NCBI GenBank assembly: GCA_030248295.1
Contig: JASANH010001283.1
Location: 457,240-521,239 of the forward strand
Origin: Mesodorylaimus sp. YZB2_4
Taxonomy: Eukaryota; Nematoda; Enoplea; Dorylaimida; Dorylaimidae
Reading direction: 5' to 3'
DNA: 64,000 bases
The first letter of the stretch is position 1. The number at the start of each line of letters is the position of its first letter. The position numbers were made by a program, and so were the translations under genes. Shown piece by piece: positions 24,412-35,700 of this stretch. Below the pieces are notes generated by a model. That model was not told the origin of the DNA. It saw only the letters and a list, made by a program, of their open reading frames with translations, and did no database searches.

Positions 24412-25044
24412 CTAGCCGCTGGTCTTGCTCTCTCCGAGGTGGTCGCTGGTCGACATCTTGGGCACGTGAACGCCACCCGCTGAGCTCGAGGTCGTGGCGA
24501 CGCCCAATGCTGAGGCGGCGAGTATGTCCCGACTGCAGCACGTGCCCCGTCCAGGCTCACCACACTCGGCATAGGACTTGCTCGTACCGTTCATGCTGGT
24601 CTCGACCTCGCGATCGCCGCTCGGCGGTGCCGCCGCCCAGCTGGTCTCCACGGCCATTGTCCAACTTCCAAATTCACGACCTTGTTTTGATCGCCGGGCC
24701 GCCTCTAATCCATCGCCTAATCCGTTTGTTTTCGCCAAATTCGAATCGTCCATGGGCGGGAAGACGAGCACTGTACCAGGATAGTACATTCGCAACAATA
24801 GACCGAATTTATCGTCCACTACTCGGTTGACGCAAGCTTCGTATAGAAAAAGTTACCGCCTTTTATTAAACTGTATGCTACTGAACATCACTTCTACTCA
24901 CGTGTTATCTCTTTTCTGCATTCCGGCTCCCAGAGCTTTTCCCTCAATCTGGCTATTCCTTGGTATTTTCTCTCCCAGGCCAGTTTAGCTGCTTTTTCCA
25001 TCTCCACCGGTAACAAGACTTTTCCCTGATATTTGGGTTCAACT
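24412..25044 (-). CDS. Candidate two-exon (partial) gene in a GC-rich island
   Basis: Exon A, about 25044-24902, reads ...EPKYQGKVLLPVEMEKAAKL...RKEIT (Met at 25001) and ends in donor GTGAGT, phase 1. Exon B begins at 24836 after acceptor TATACGAAG, in matching phase, and reads CVNRVVDDKFGLLLRMYYPG, then about 120 mostly polar residues to a stop at 24412. The intron is 65 nt. Exon B may instead end earlier at a GTGAGCC donor near 24560. Local GC is clearly higher than in the flanks. The start of exon A and any upstream exons are unresolved. There is a very faint MBT/Tudor-like look to the exon junction region, too weak to name. I do not recognise the protein. Confidence 0.4.
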
Positions 25045-25496
25045 CCTCTCACTTTTCACGCGAAGTTTACTTGCACACAAGATTCTGTTCATTCCAGTCC
25101 CGCTGTGCATTTTGTACCAGTGATTTATTCACCTCCTTCTATCGCTTCCAAGAGGCATCCAAACAACAATACAAAAATTTGTCAAAATTAAGAACTCGCC
25201 ATATCTGGCACGCTTTTACCTTCTGCTATAGTCTTGAGACGGCATTTTCCAAAGTACTGTACAGGCGTACTGTGCACGTATTTTCTTCGAGTCTATCAAA
25301 TCCTGATGACCCTGGCTAGGCTTCTAAAGCGCTAAGCGAGGAGTGCACGCATCAAATACAGTATAACGATGCACAGCCAGCTTGGCAACCACAGGAAATA
25401 CTCAAGATCAGTGCACTATTTAAAAAAGAAAACTGATTTTCAAGGCACATATCGAAACGATCAGCCTAAAATGCATTACTTAAGCTGGGAGTATAG

Positions 25497-25608
25497 TTCG
25501 ATGGGATGCGTCAAATAAGCTTGCGATGCGACGTTTTAGGCACCTTTTTACATTGTCAGTTGACCCAAAAGTGCCGCATCGCACGCTTATTTGACGCATC
25601 CCATCGAA
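25497..25608. repeat. Long hairpin (34-bp arms, 44-nt loop)
   Basis: Arms 25497-25530 and 25575-25608 are inverted repeats with one mismatch (GGGATGCGTCAAATAAGC...). It could be a miniature foldback element or the stem of a small-RNA precursor. No target duplication is evident at its ends. Confidence 0.8.
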
Positions 25609-25742
25609 CAATACTTTGGGCTTTTAACGTATCAACTAAAAAAACAAAACACGCTTCTCACAAAGCACTGAGGAAAGCAATCAGCCGTAAATGCAACCGG
25701 CCATAAAAAAAACAGACAAGAAGCTACACACATGTTTACTCT

Positions 25743-27180
25743 GGTCTAGTGTTGCAATCGACGTGAATGTCAAAGTCAAGATCCTGTCAAATCGTATGTT
25801 CATCAAAATCCCATCAAAGTCAATATCTATATCAAAATGAATTTTTGGCCTTGGTCAAAGTCAATGTAGCTTTGATACAGTTTTGGAAAAAAGATTCAGT
25901 TTCAGTTTTAACTAAAAGTTAACTGAATCTCCGAATAGAATCAGTTTCAGTTACAGTTGACAGGATCTCAAAAGATTCAGTTAACTGAATTTAACTGAAT
26001 GATTCAGTTTTTTCTTAAGAAGCATTTCGCATCAAGATGTGAAGACTTGACGAGAACAATCTCCACTTTTCTGTATTCAAATAACTACTCTTCCGCATTT
26101 CAGACTCGCAGCTCACAATGCGCAGTTAAGACCAAAGTCAACACCAGAGGGTCCCCAGAGAGCACAACGATGCACGACCGTGTCTCAACAGTCCACCCAC
26201 CAACAAATCCGCAGACAGACCAAGTACCTGGACCTTGTAACTGTTCTAATTCTAATGCCATAGCTCATGATTGTAATTTCTTTTGGTCCAAAAGAAAGCT
26301 CTGCGCAAAATATTTAGCTCGTTTGGGCAACTACTCAGCAGAGGTCAGCGGCCGATGTCCTGCAAATTTTTGGAAACATTCTCGCTTCATCGGGTCTTCT
26401 GTGCAAAACAATTCAGAACCAGAAGCCTGGAAAACGGATCCAAAGCCCATAGCCTGGACAGCGAGTTCAGAAGAGCCCTGCGAGTCTTTCTCAACTTTCT
26501 GTCGCCTCGCAACACACGAATTTAAGAAACCCGCAAGATTTTAGGAGCCGACCGCTGCTGACGATAACATGAAGTAAGCATGTCAAGTTCAACTTACTGG
26601 TTGGTAAAGCTTTCTAAGATCAAGAAGATGTAACTTCAAAATGTTTGTGATAAAATGATTGAAACTGAAGAAACCCTTTTTCATAAACTGTAGTTACTTT
26701 TATTTTATGATACTGTACCGACTGCTTTTCAACATGGACCTCGCCCTTATAACTCTGTCACTCGGCGCTAGCCCGCAGGAAATGATGAAGCACTGCAATA
26801 TTCGTGGAGATTTTGCAACTTTTCTTCACATTTGGACCGAAATTCGAATAGATCGATTTTTTTAAAAATAACTAGCGTTTCAAGAATAACAGAATACACC
26901 TCTAACTCGCGATTAAGATGATTCCAACCAGCAATTTGTCTAGCTGCCTTTCGTTTCTTTTTGAAATCTGCACGAAAATCCGCAAACAGATTACTAATTT
27001 TCAAAACCGTGGTAGCTCGAAAACTGAACTTAACTAATTCTAAAAAGATTCAGTTACACTTAAATTCAGTTTTGGCGAGGAGATTCAGTTTCAGTTTCAG
27101 TTACAGTTAACTGAATTAAATAGATTCAGTTAACTGATAGATTCAGTTTCAGTTTCAGTTAACTGTAACAACGCTAAGTC
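25743..27180. mobile_element. Composite element: TTGAC array plus TTCAGTTAACTGAAT arrays
   Basis: The left end CTAGTGTTGCAATCGACG opens a TCAAAGTCAA array (to about 25870). This is followed by AGATTCAGTTTCAGTT arrays at 25890-26010. A matching array at 27045-27165 ends ACTGTAACAACGCTAA, whose reverse complement (TTAGCGTTGTTA) resembles the left terminus. The 1-kb core holds a 181-codon frame (25999-26544) with no recognisable domain; a shorter frame there (QKKALRKIF) is faintly LINE-like. Another TTGAC block at 27175-27270 abuts it, suggesting nested insertion. Confidence 0.45.
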
Positions 27181-28534
27181 AATGTCGAAGTCGAAGATTT
27201 CTTGGAGCCCCCTATCAGAGTCAAAGCCAATGTCAAAAATCTCGCACGACGTCAAAAAAAGTTGACATTTTGCGCGCGCATAAGGGTAAGGTTTTTTGCT
27301 TCCAACCAGTTCCGACATTAGGTACCAAATCACAAAACCCCACCCATTTTTTGGTTTTTGGGTTGGGTTGCTGGGTCGGGTTTTCAAACGGTAGATTGGA
27401 GTTGTGGAGGTTGACCTTTTTTGAACTGTACTAGGCGGAGTAGCATTACATGGGAGAAGATACCGCGGGGAGAGATGGATTCAACAACCCTCCCCGCAGG
27501 ACACCTAGTCGCAGGTGCCTGAGACATCAACCCGACGGGTTTCAGCCTCGCCTGGGTACTGTTTCACCACAGCTTTCGCAATGCTAAAAGCAATGTTTCA
27601 CGTTTCAGCGATTTCGGGCCATTTTTTGTTCTTTAATTCATTCGTTACAGAATTCGTCAACGCTCCCAATAATACTGTCTTGTTTTCCTCGATAAGGCGA
27701 AGTATAATCAATTTTTGATCGAGAGACAACGGCATATTGCTAAAAAAATAATATAATAAAGAATTTTCCTTCTTGAACGACTACATCTTCTAATTATTGA
27801 TTTTCTTGGTCATCTCTTCACGTTCCACCTATTTTTTTGATTAGAAAGTCTAGCAGACATCTACTATGCACCTGAAAATGACATTCCGTGGATAAACTTT
27901 CTAGCGAAAAGCAATGCTGAAATCCAATAGCTTTTAACAATCCGTGGTGAAACACAGATATTATCTATTGCTTGAAAAGCATTGCTAAAGCGGTTGACTA
28001 AAAGCATTGCTAATCGCTTTTTGGTGAAACAGTCCCCCTGGAGCGTATGGAGCGACCAGCGGAGACAACTGATACGCTGTATGCGGCGGCCAGTCAAGGC
28101 AACCACATATTGCTCAATGCGTAAGGCGGCCAGCTAAGGCGACCAGATACAACATTCTCCACAGGCCAAACACACCTGCCACGCAACCCAACCTAAAAAC
28201 CCACTTTTGCACTTGGTATGCCTTATTCGTAAGCATGAGTATGTGGTTGATTGGCGCAGCGTTTTGAAGCTACTGCGACATGATGTCCGTTGGTTTCGAA
28301 TCGCCAGATCCTGGTGTTTCAAAAACGTACCCAGTGCCCTTGGCAAGTCCAATTCGACATGTCAGTCTGACTATGACGCAACTGATAAATCGTCTGTCAA
28401 GCAGATAAATCGAGCTGTTGACTTGATCTCTTGTCGACTCGCAGTCAGAAATCAGGCCAGTTAGGTCCTAGTTTGAAAATTTGGTCAGAGTCTATGAAGA
28501 TCTTGCAGTTTGGCAGGAGGTGGGCTTGAGTTTT

Positions 28535-28955
28535 TGGATCCCTATCCCAGTCGGGATGGAAGTTGCGGAGTTCTTTCAGAAGGAATGGGGAGACTGAATC
28601 TATCAGTTAAGTGAATCTATTTAATTCAGTTATCTGTAACTGAAACTGAAACTGAATCTCCTCGCCAAAACTGAATTTAACTGTAACTTTCAGAAGGGAA
28701 AGGGGGAATATTTCCTCAGAAGGGAAATCAGGATCTCGGCGGCTGACTTAAAGAATAAAAAGGAAGGGAGGGATTTGCTTGTTTGTTTACTCGATTGATT
28801 TTGAATACAATGATAAATATTGTGCTGCAAATTATTAAAGGACTTGACTGTATATTTGATGGCTAGCCAGAATGGGGTGTGGGTCATTTACGCGAATAAT
28901 CAGGAGTCCTGATCCTGGTTGGGATTTAGAGAGTCCGATCCCTATCCAAACGAAC
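28535..28955. mobile_element. GGGATC-motif TIR element, copy 1 (degenerate)
   Basis: The core (GGGAAAGG...GAGGGATTTG...TTTGAATACAATGATAAATATTG) matches the core of 61505-61966. The ends carry GGATCCCTATCCCAGTCGGGAT on the left and, reversed, CGTTCGTTTGGATAGGGATC on the right. A CTGAAACTGAATCT array is inserted at about 28585-28690, another example of nesting. Confidence 0.55.
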
Positions 28956-29573
28956 GATAAATAAGCGAGGCCATGAGGTAACCAGCTCTCGTGGCATCTT
29001 CCCTCTGTTCGTCTCCGCGAGATGCACCTCCACCAAGGTCATCCTGTGCCAACACCAGAGTCCCAGGATGATACTGGGCGAGAAGGTGTTTATAGAGTCA
29101 GTAATGTGAATAGATTGGGCGTACGAAAAGGCTCGACCATGATTACTTGGAAGATTGAAATATGAGATATGAGACTCGGACTATGAGACTATATTCCACC
29201 TATTTGGTGAGCAGGCTAGGGAATTGATGGGTCAAGGTTTTTCATCTGTCTGTAATTGACGTGAGATACCATGTGATGGAGACAGTAAAGGCTCATTTTC
29301 ACTGATCAGGCAGGTTCACCCCAGGCCACAGTAGTCCATGATGATTTGTTTAAAGTTACAGCGCACTTTCCTCTCTAAAACATCCTTTGGAATTGCCAAT
29401 GCGCGTAAGTCAGGAAGTTAGCCCTACTGTAGACTGCACTAAGGCTGATTCATTTCGCCGCAGCTCATTTTCACACAGATTGGAACTGTTAGAGTAGGGA
29501 ATCTCAAAGAACCAAAGTTCTTACGAGCAGAAGCAAGAGATCGTTATTTCACACTTTGCAGCACTTTATCCCC

Positions 29574-29579
29574 TTTATT
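29574..29579 (-). promoter_or_regulatory. Putative poly(A) signal of Ly6-like gene 3
   Basis: AATAAA on the minus strand about 205 nt past the gene 3 stop at 29784, in a 3' flank that resembles that of gene 2. Confidence 0.35.
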
Positions 29580-29783
29580 TCATTTAAAGCAACTAAAATT
29601 AATGGGCAGCGATCATGAATTTTTTGTAGATATAATCAACTATACATAATCACAGAAGTATTTGATTGGAAAACAAGTCTCCACCAACAAGTGCAAAACT
29701 GCTTAGTCGATTAGTCTACTTATCAATCCAAGGCGAAAAATTCCGAATAAAATTAAATTGTGCGCTTTGTCTCCGTCGAGTGA

Positions 29784-32700
29784 TTAACGAACCAAAACAA
29801 GAATTAAAAAAAATTTAAAATTAACCCATATGCCAAACATGGCTTTAATCGCTCCACTTGTTTTTTTTTCAGGCGTCGCCTAAAAAATATCCTCTTCTGG
29901 TCAGAATTAAGAAGGCGTGTAATTATGTAGACTCCGTCAGACGACATCAAGCCTGGGGTTTGACTTTGTTTTACCTAGTCTGATTTATAGGTCCCGTGAC
30001 GATTCCCCCACTTGGTCAATTCCCCCACTGAGACGATTCCCCCACTGTGTCGTTTCCCCCACCGTGCCTGGTGGGGGAATCGACTCACTGAGACATGTGA
30101 CGTTTCCCCCACCGTGTCGTTTCCCCCACCATAATTTTTCGCCTGATGTGCTAACCTGACTTGGGTTGCAACAGGCAGTACGAGTGTGATAGGCTTGTAG
30201 AATGTGGGCGGCGTGAAGTAAAATTTCGGTGCTGCAGCTCATGTGCAAGGTATTCAGGCTACGAACTTTTTGAACTCCTTCGAGTATTTCAGGAAGGATA
30301 TTTGACACGTTGCCAATACGAGTGAATGTAAGACCAGGCCAGTTTTCTCTGCTTATCAAGGCAGCGGTTCAAATTGCAAATGTATGTAAAAACCCGATCT
30401 GAGGGGTGAATCAGTTCTCGATCCGATCCGACTGCTGGATCGGCAGCATTGGCAACTGGAATTTTCGCTCTGTATATGCTGAAGAATAAGGTTTGGCATA
30501 CTATGATGAGAAAATCCCGTTTTTCTCTCAAATCAGCATTCAGTCCCACTTTATGCTCTGCTTATCTCTCACCTGTGTCCTTCGGAGTAGAGAGAGTGAC
30601 AGCGAGAAAACAGAGCAGGTTGGCGAGGACGCAGTGCCAAGTACGATATCCCCATTAACTTAAAATTTTTTGAAGCGGATCCGATGGATCGGATCGGTCG
30701 ATGCTGCCCTTGGACCAGGCGAGAGTGACTTAAGGAGCAAACGTTTTAAGGACGCTATAACAGCATGGCATTTGCATGGCAATCGAATAATAAAACAAGA
30801 TCGCGAACTATTTGAGGCATATTTCAATCTTCTAGGAGTTATGATGATAATTTGCGCATGAATGCTATATTCTTGGACGAAGGCTCAAAATTTTGAATGG
30901 CCGCAGTTTCTCAAAACTGATGGTGGGGGAAACGACACGGTGGGGGAATCGTGTCATAAGGGGGGGGATCGACGCATGTATCAGTGAGTCGATTCCCCCA
31001 CCAGGCACGGTGGGGGAAACGACACAGTGGGGGAATCGTCACAGTGGGGGAATCGACCAAGTGGGGGAATCGTCTCACAATCGATTTATAGGCGGAAAGG
31101 GAGTTAATGCCGGATTTTCATTCGTTTGCAGTCTTACTAAATGGAAGGGGAAGGTGTCACTTCTCCTTGCCCACATCTTTTTCTGATCGCGCCACATCTC
31201 CACCCGAACCATGTCATTTCACAACAAGTTTGCGGCCATGGCCGACCGTTACCGATATGTTTGCCCGTACCCGTACCTGAGGCCTGGTACGGCCCGCACC
31301 AACGATAAACGGGGGAAAAATTGCCGTTGGGGATACACGCAAGAAACTTGGAAACTGGGAGGGAACGGTCGACCTTTTCGGATGGCCCCTATCTCATAGC
31401 AGGTGTGTCCGGCGGAGCGTGGCGAATAAGACTAGAACGTGAAAGGCGGGCGCAAAGCCAGTTTTCTTTTTCTAGGACCTGGGCCCGGTTCCTGAATCGC
31501 GATTAACTTTAACCGGGCAGTCAAGATTAACTGGTTGGTTAAGTGCCTTAACCGGGCAGTTCACTAACTGGGCAGTTAAGGCAGATTTAACTGGCGTTCC
31601 TGAAATCTAGTTAACCAGGCGGTTAACTAACTGGCCCGCTAAATCACTAACTGTGCCGAGCCAACTCATATTTCTGTACCATAAGACCGCCTCAGTTTCA
31701 AGTTGTTTTGAGAATTTGTATCAGAAGGCAATCTGTTTGAAGTCTGCTTATTTTGACTGTGAATAAAAGTCAAAAAAGAGTGACTCATACTAACCCTAAA
31801 ATTATGGATGACGGAAATTAACATTAAAAAGCGCTACCAAACCGCCTCAAGTGCCCTCATGATCGCTGATACCCCAACCAAAAATTTTGATTGAGTGGAT
31901 GCTTGCGATTGTAGTAGATGTGTCTTTGATCACCCTGCCCATGACCATGATGTATCCTGATGCCAAAATCTTTTTTGCGAGCAATCTATGGCGCCAATAA
32001 CGCAAGGAACATTCCAAATATGAAAGAATGCTTTTGTAATTTGCCTTTTTTCTTTTGACAACTTGACAAACTTATTCAGCTTACGACATATAGCTAACGA
32101 AACAGCATGAACCACTTGGCTAACCCTCTATTTTGACACTGCCATTAAAAATGTCCCCAATCACTTTAAAGACAGGGCTTCTGTGAGGGTCGAGTTATCC
32201 TAATCCCAAATTAGGGACGATCAGCATGTGCGGAAGCAAAGTCATGATGGTTTTTACATTATAAGCTGCGCCGCAGCGCAAAAAATGGGATAACCGGCTA
32301 GTTAATCTACCTCTCGAGGTAGGTTAGATTTGGGCGGTCAAGTCGCCCGGTTAAATTTTCCAGTTAACTTTAACTGCGACTCAGGAACGCCAGTTAAAGT
32401 TGACTGCCCAGTGATGGTAGATTTAACTGCCCAGTTAAAGTTAATCGCGATTCAGGAACCGGGCCATGGTCTGCTTCTGATTTAAGGGCCGTCAACATTG
32501 CACCTCGGCTGCCGAGCCCGCCGAGCTGAGCCAGCCGCGAGCCGAGCCAGCCGAGCTTGTCAGCTGAGGTGTCGTTCACATTGCGACTATCAGCTGAGCC
32601 AGCTGAGCCCGCGGTCGGCTCGGCTTGCGGCTGGCTCGGTTTGTGGCTTGCGGTTGGCTCGGCTTGGCTGGCTCGGCTGGACTGTTCACATTCAGCTCGG

Positions 32701-35700
32701 TCTGCGGCTCAGGCGCTCGGCCAGCTCGGCTGGAAAAGTTGAAAATTTTCAACTTTTCTAGCCGAGCTAGGAAAAATCGTTCTGGAGTTATCAACAGGAC
32801 AGTAGCCAATCTCGATACAAATATGGATTATGATTAAATTATTCAATTATTGTGAACTTATGAAACGGTTTATCGGTTCTAGCTGCTAGAAATCTCGAGA
32901 ACTGCAAGGTTTAAACCAGGGAACTTGGTAAAAAAAAGCGGATAGTCTGATGGGAGTCGGCATCATTTGTGTGCTGAGGGAACGTGTGGGACTGAGGTGT
33001 CAAATTTGGCATTGTAATCCAAAACGGGATTAGAGAAATGGTCCCGAGGAAGTCCGCTAAATAGTGCGATTAAAGATTTACAGAAGGCACGCTAATTGAA
33101 TTTAGAAACGAGCAACTACAGTAGAGTTGCCCAACCCAGCCCTATAGCCCAGTCCAGCCAGGAGTTGCCCAGCATATGCGTCGATGATGGTATTACTAAA
33201 AATGGCAATAGGTGAACCGATTCTAGCAAACCTGTTAACTACTGTAGGTAGATCAATTACTGTTCCTTCTCATTCTGATCATTAAAGATAGAACTGTTTA
33301 ACTGATACTTCATGTGCCTACTGATTTAAAAAATATGCTCGTTCGTCAGTGCACGTATGCGTGGTTGGTATATCTGAGATGCTAAAGGTAAGTTGATGCA
33401 ACACGTTGTGCATAGGTCATATACTGCTCTTTCGTTCAGCAGACCAATAGCAGCCATATTTTAGTTTCATTTTTTTGATTTTGACGATGATTATTCTCTG
33501 CAATAGTCGTGCTCCTGGGGAAACTTTCCGCGAGCCGAGCAAACCGAGCTCCTCAGCCGAGCCCGCCGAAAAGCAGACAGAATGTTTCAATCGGCGTCGC
33601 GGCATCAAATGTGAACGACCCAGCCGAGCTGAGATGACCGCAAGCCGCAAACTGACGATGAGCCAGCCGCAAGCTGAGCCAACCGAGGCATGCAATGTGA
33701 ACGCACGTCAGCTCAGCTGACAGCTCGGCTGGCTCGGTTAGCTCGGCAGCCGATCAGCCGAGGTGCAATGTGGACGCCGCTTTAATGGTCAGACAATTCA
33801 TGACAGGGAATCAGACGTCAGACGTCAACTTCCCTCAGAAGAGGTGAAATTTAAACCAAGACTTTTTTCGTGGTCTTACAGAGTCTTATTAGACTTCTTC
33901 TTACCGTTGGCCCGACGGAAAAAATTTCAGGTGGTAGCGTCGTTATCTCTTTCCCTCCGTGTAGTTTGTCCATCGCCATCTTAAATTGGTTTTCATCGTT
34001 GCATGAGTCACTCGAGTCGCAAAAGCATAGTCCGCAACGAAGAACCTGCGATTTATTTTCACTTCTGCATCCCGTAGTGGTCAAATTCGAGCAGGAAAAA
34101 ACAGTATAGAGAGTAGAGTTTTCTAAAACAGTGTATGTAGCGTTTTCTTGCAGGAATAATAAAAAACCGACTCCCAACTTTTCTGACAGGCCCGTTGCAT
34201 TTAGGGGGCGCCCCCCCCCCCCCATGTTGCGCATATTGTGCCACACCAAGAACGATATCTCAACAGCCTGATGTCGTAAGGCGATGAAATTTCGTTTCTT
34301 GGTGTAACTTTACACTAGACAAAGTTACATTTTGACAAAGTCACAAAAGAAAGGCAAAGTCACAAAGTTACATAGTTACAGGAATTTTAAAAAATCTATC
34401 AATTCAGGCTCCATTCATACTAGGGGTGGTTATTTTCGCTAAGACTTGCGAACCGTGTGCCAAAACCGATGAAATTTTGGCGTGGAAAGACCAATAGTTG
34501 GGGAAGGCGTGATGCAAAAATCTTTTCAAAATCTCTGCTATCGTTCTATGTATGTAGATAATTATGTGCTATTTATGTGCTACGAATGTATTGACCCGCA
34601 AGATCGGGAGCTGTGTGCGAGTTGGGGATCCAGCTGTATGTTTAAACGACAGGGTAGAATCACTGCTGGTGCCTTTTGGTGTTAATTTTGACTAGGTTTT
34701 GCCCTCTGTTTAGCCCTTCGTAACTACAGTACGTCTGTTGAGCGTTAAGGCACGGTGTCGTGCGTGCTCGACATAATTTTACTGCGCAGAGGGTAAAGAG
34801 ATAAGACAGCCCAATAATAGTCATCGGATGGATGATGAACCTCATCAATTTTCCAAATAAGGTTCGGTTTTTTAAGTGTAGAGTCATTCGCCTTATTCTG
34901 TCCGCTCCCTCCAAGCTTCGACTATAGGGCCTCCGAAACGACAATGAGTGTTATATACATGTGTGGTGCCGCAAACGATACTATTTTGCACATGCTGGCG
35001 TCCGGCAAGGCGCCGTGGACTAGATTCACTAGTATACTAGGTGGTTCAAAACAAAGAATTAGTCTAATTCGTGCATCATCGTATTCCTGTATTTCGTTTG
35101 AAAAAACCAATAGACAGCATTTATGATTATCTTGATGCGCTCTTCGTTCATCGACTACGTAGAGTCCGGATTTCGTGCGAGCTCCAGAATTAATTCTCCT
35201 AATTGATTTCAAAACCAAATTTCGAGCGTTTCAAGCAAAGTTTCTTATATATTTTTGGAATTCCTTGCCACACGATGTGCTACTCTTACAATCAGTTTTG
35301 CATCTTTTCGTGACTCCATTTCGAGGTTGATGTTTGACTGACGAAGTATGGTTTTATCTTTTTATCTTTCTATTTATCCATTTTATCGAGTGATGTTTGA
35401 ATTCCGAATCCATTGTACTTGCTCTTTTGAGTGCGCATTTATGTGGTTAGGTAAGAGTAAAATAGAAATACAAATGGGTTAGACACGAGATCAACAATAT
35501 CGGCCTGGCAGCAGCGCGTGAAACAGGAGCGATTTTGGATCCATCCATGCCTTCATCAATGACAAGGGCGTGATTCTATAATATGATACCGCTAATATCG
35601 TTACCTAACCGATTCAGGAAATCTTGGGTCTCCAAGCCTGCAGCCAGCAGAGAGTCTGGAAGGGTATCCAAATTTGGTGATCGAGATGTTTGGTGAAACC

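Noticed and set aside
29992-31082. Regularly spaced GATTCCCCCAC repeats as a CRISPR-like array
   Set aside because: The units are degenerate, have no equal-length unique spacers, are in inverted pairs at two ends of one element, and the genome is eukaryotic.
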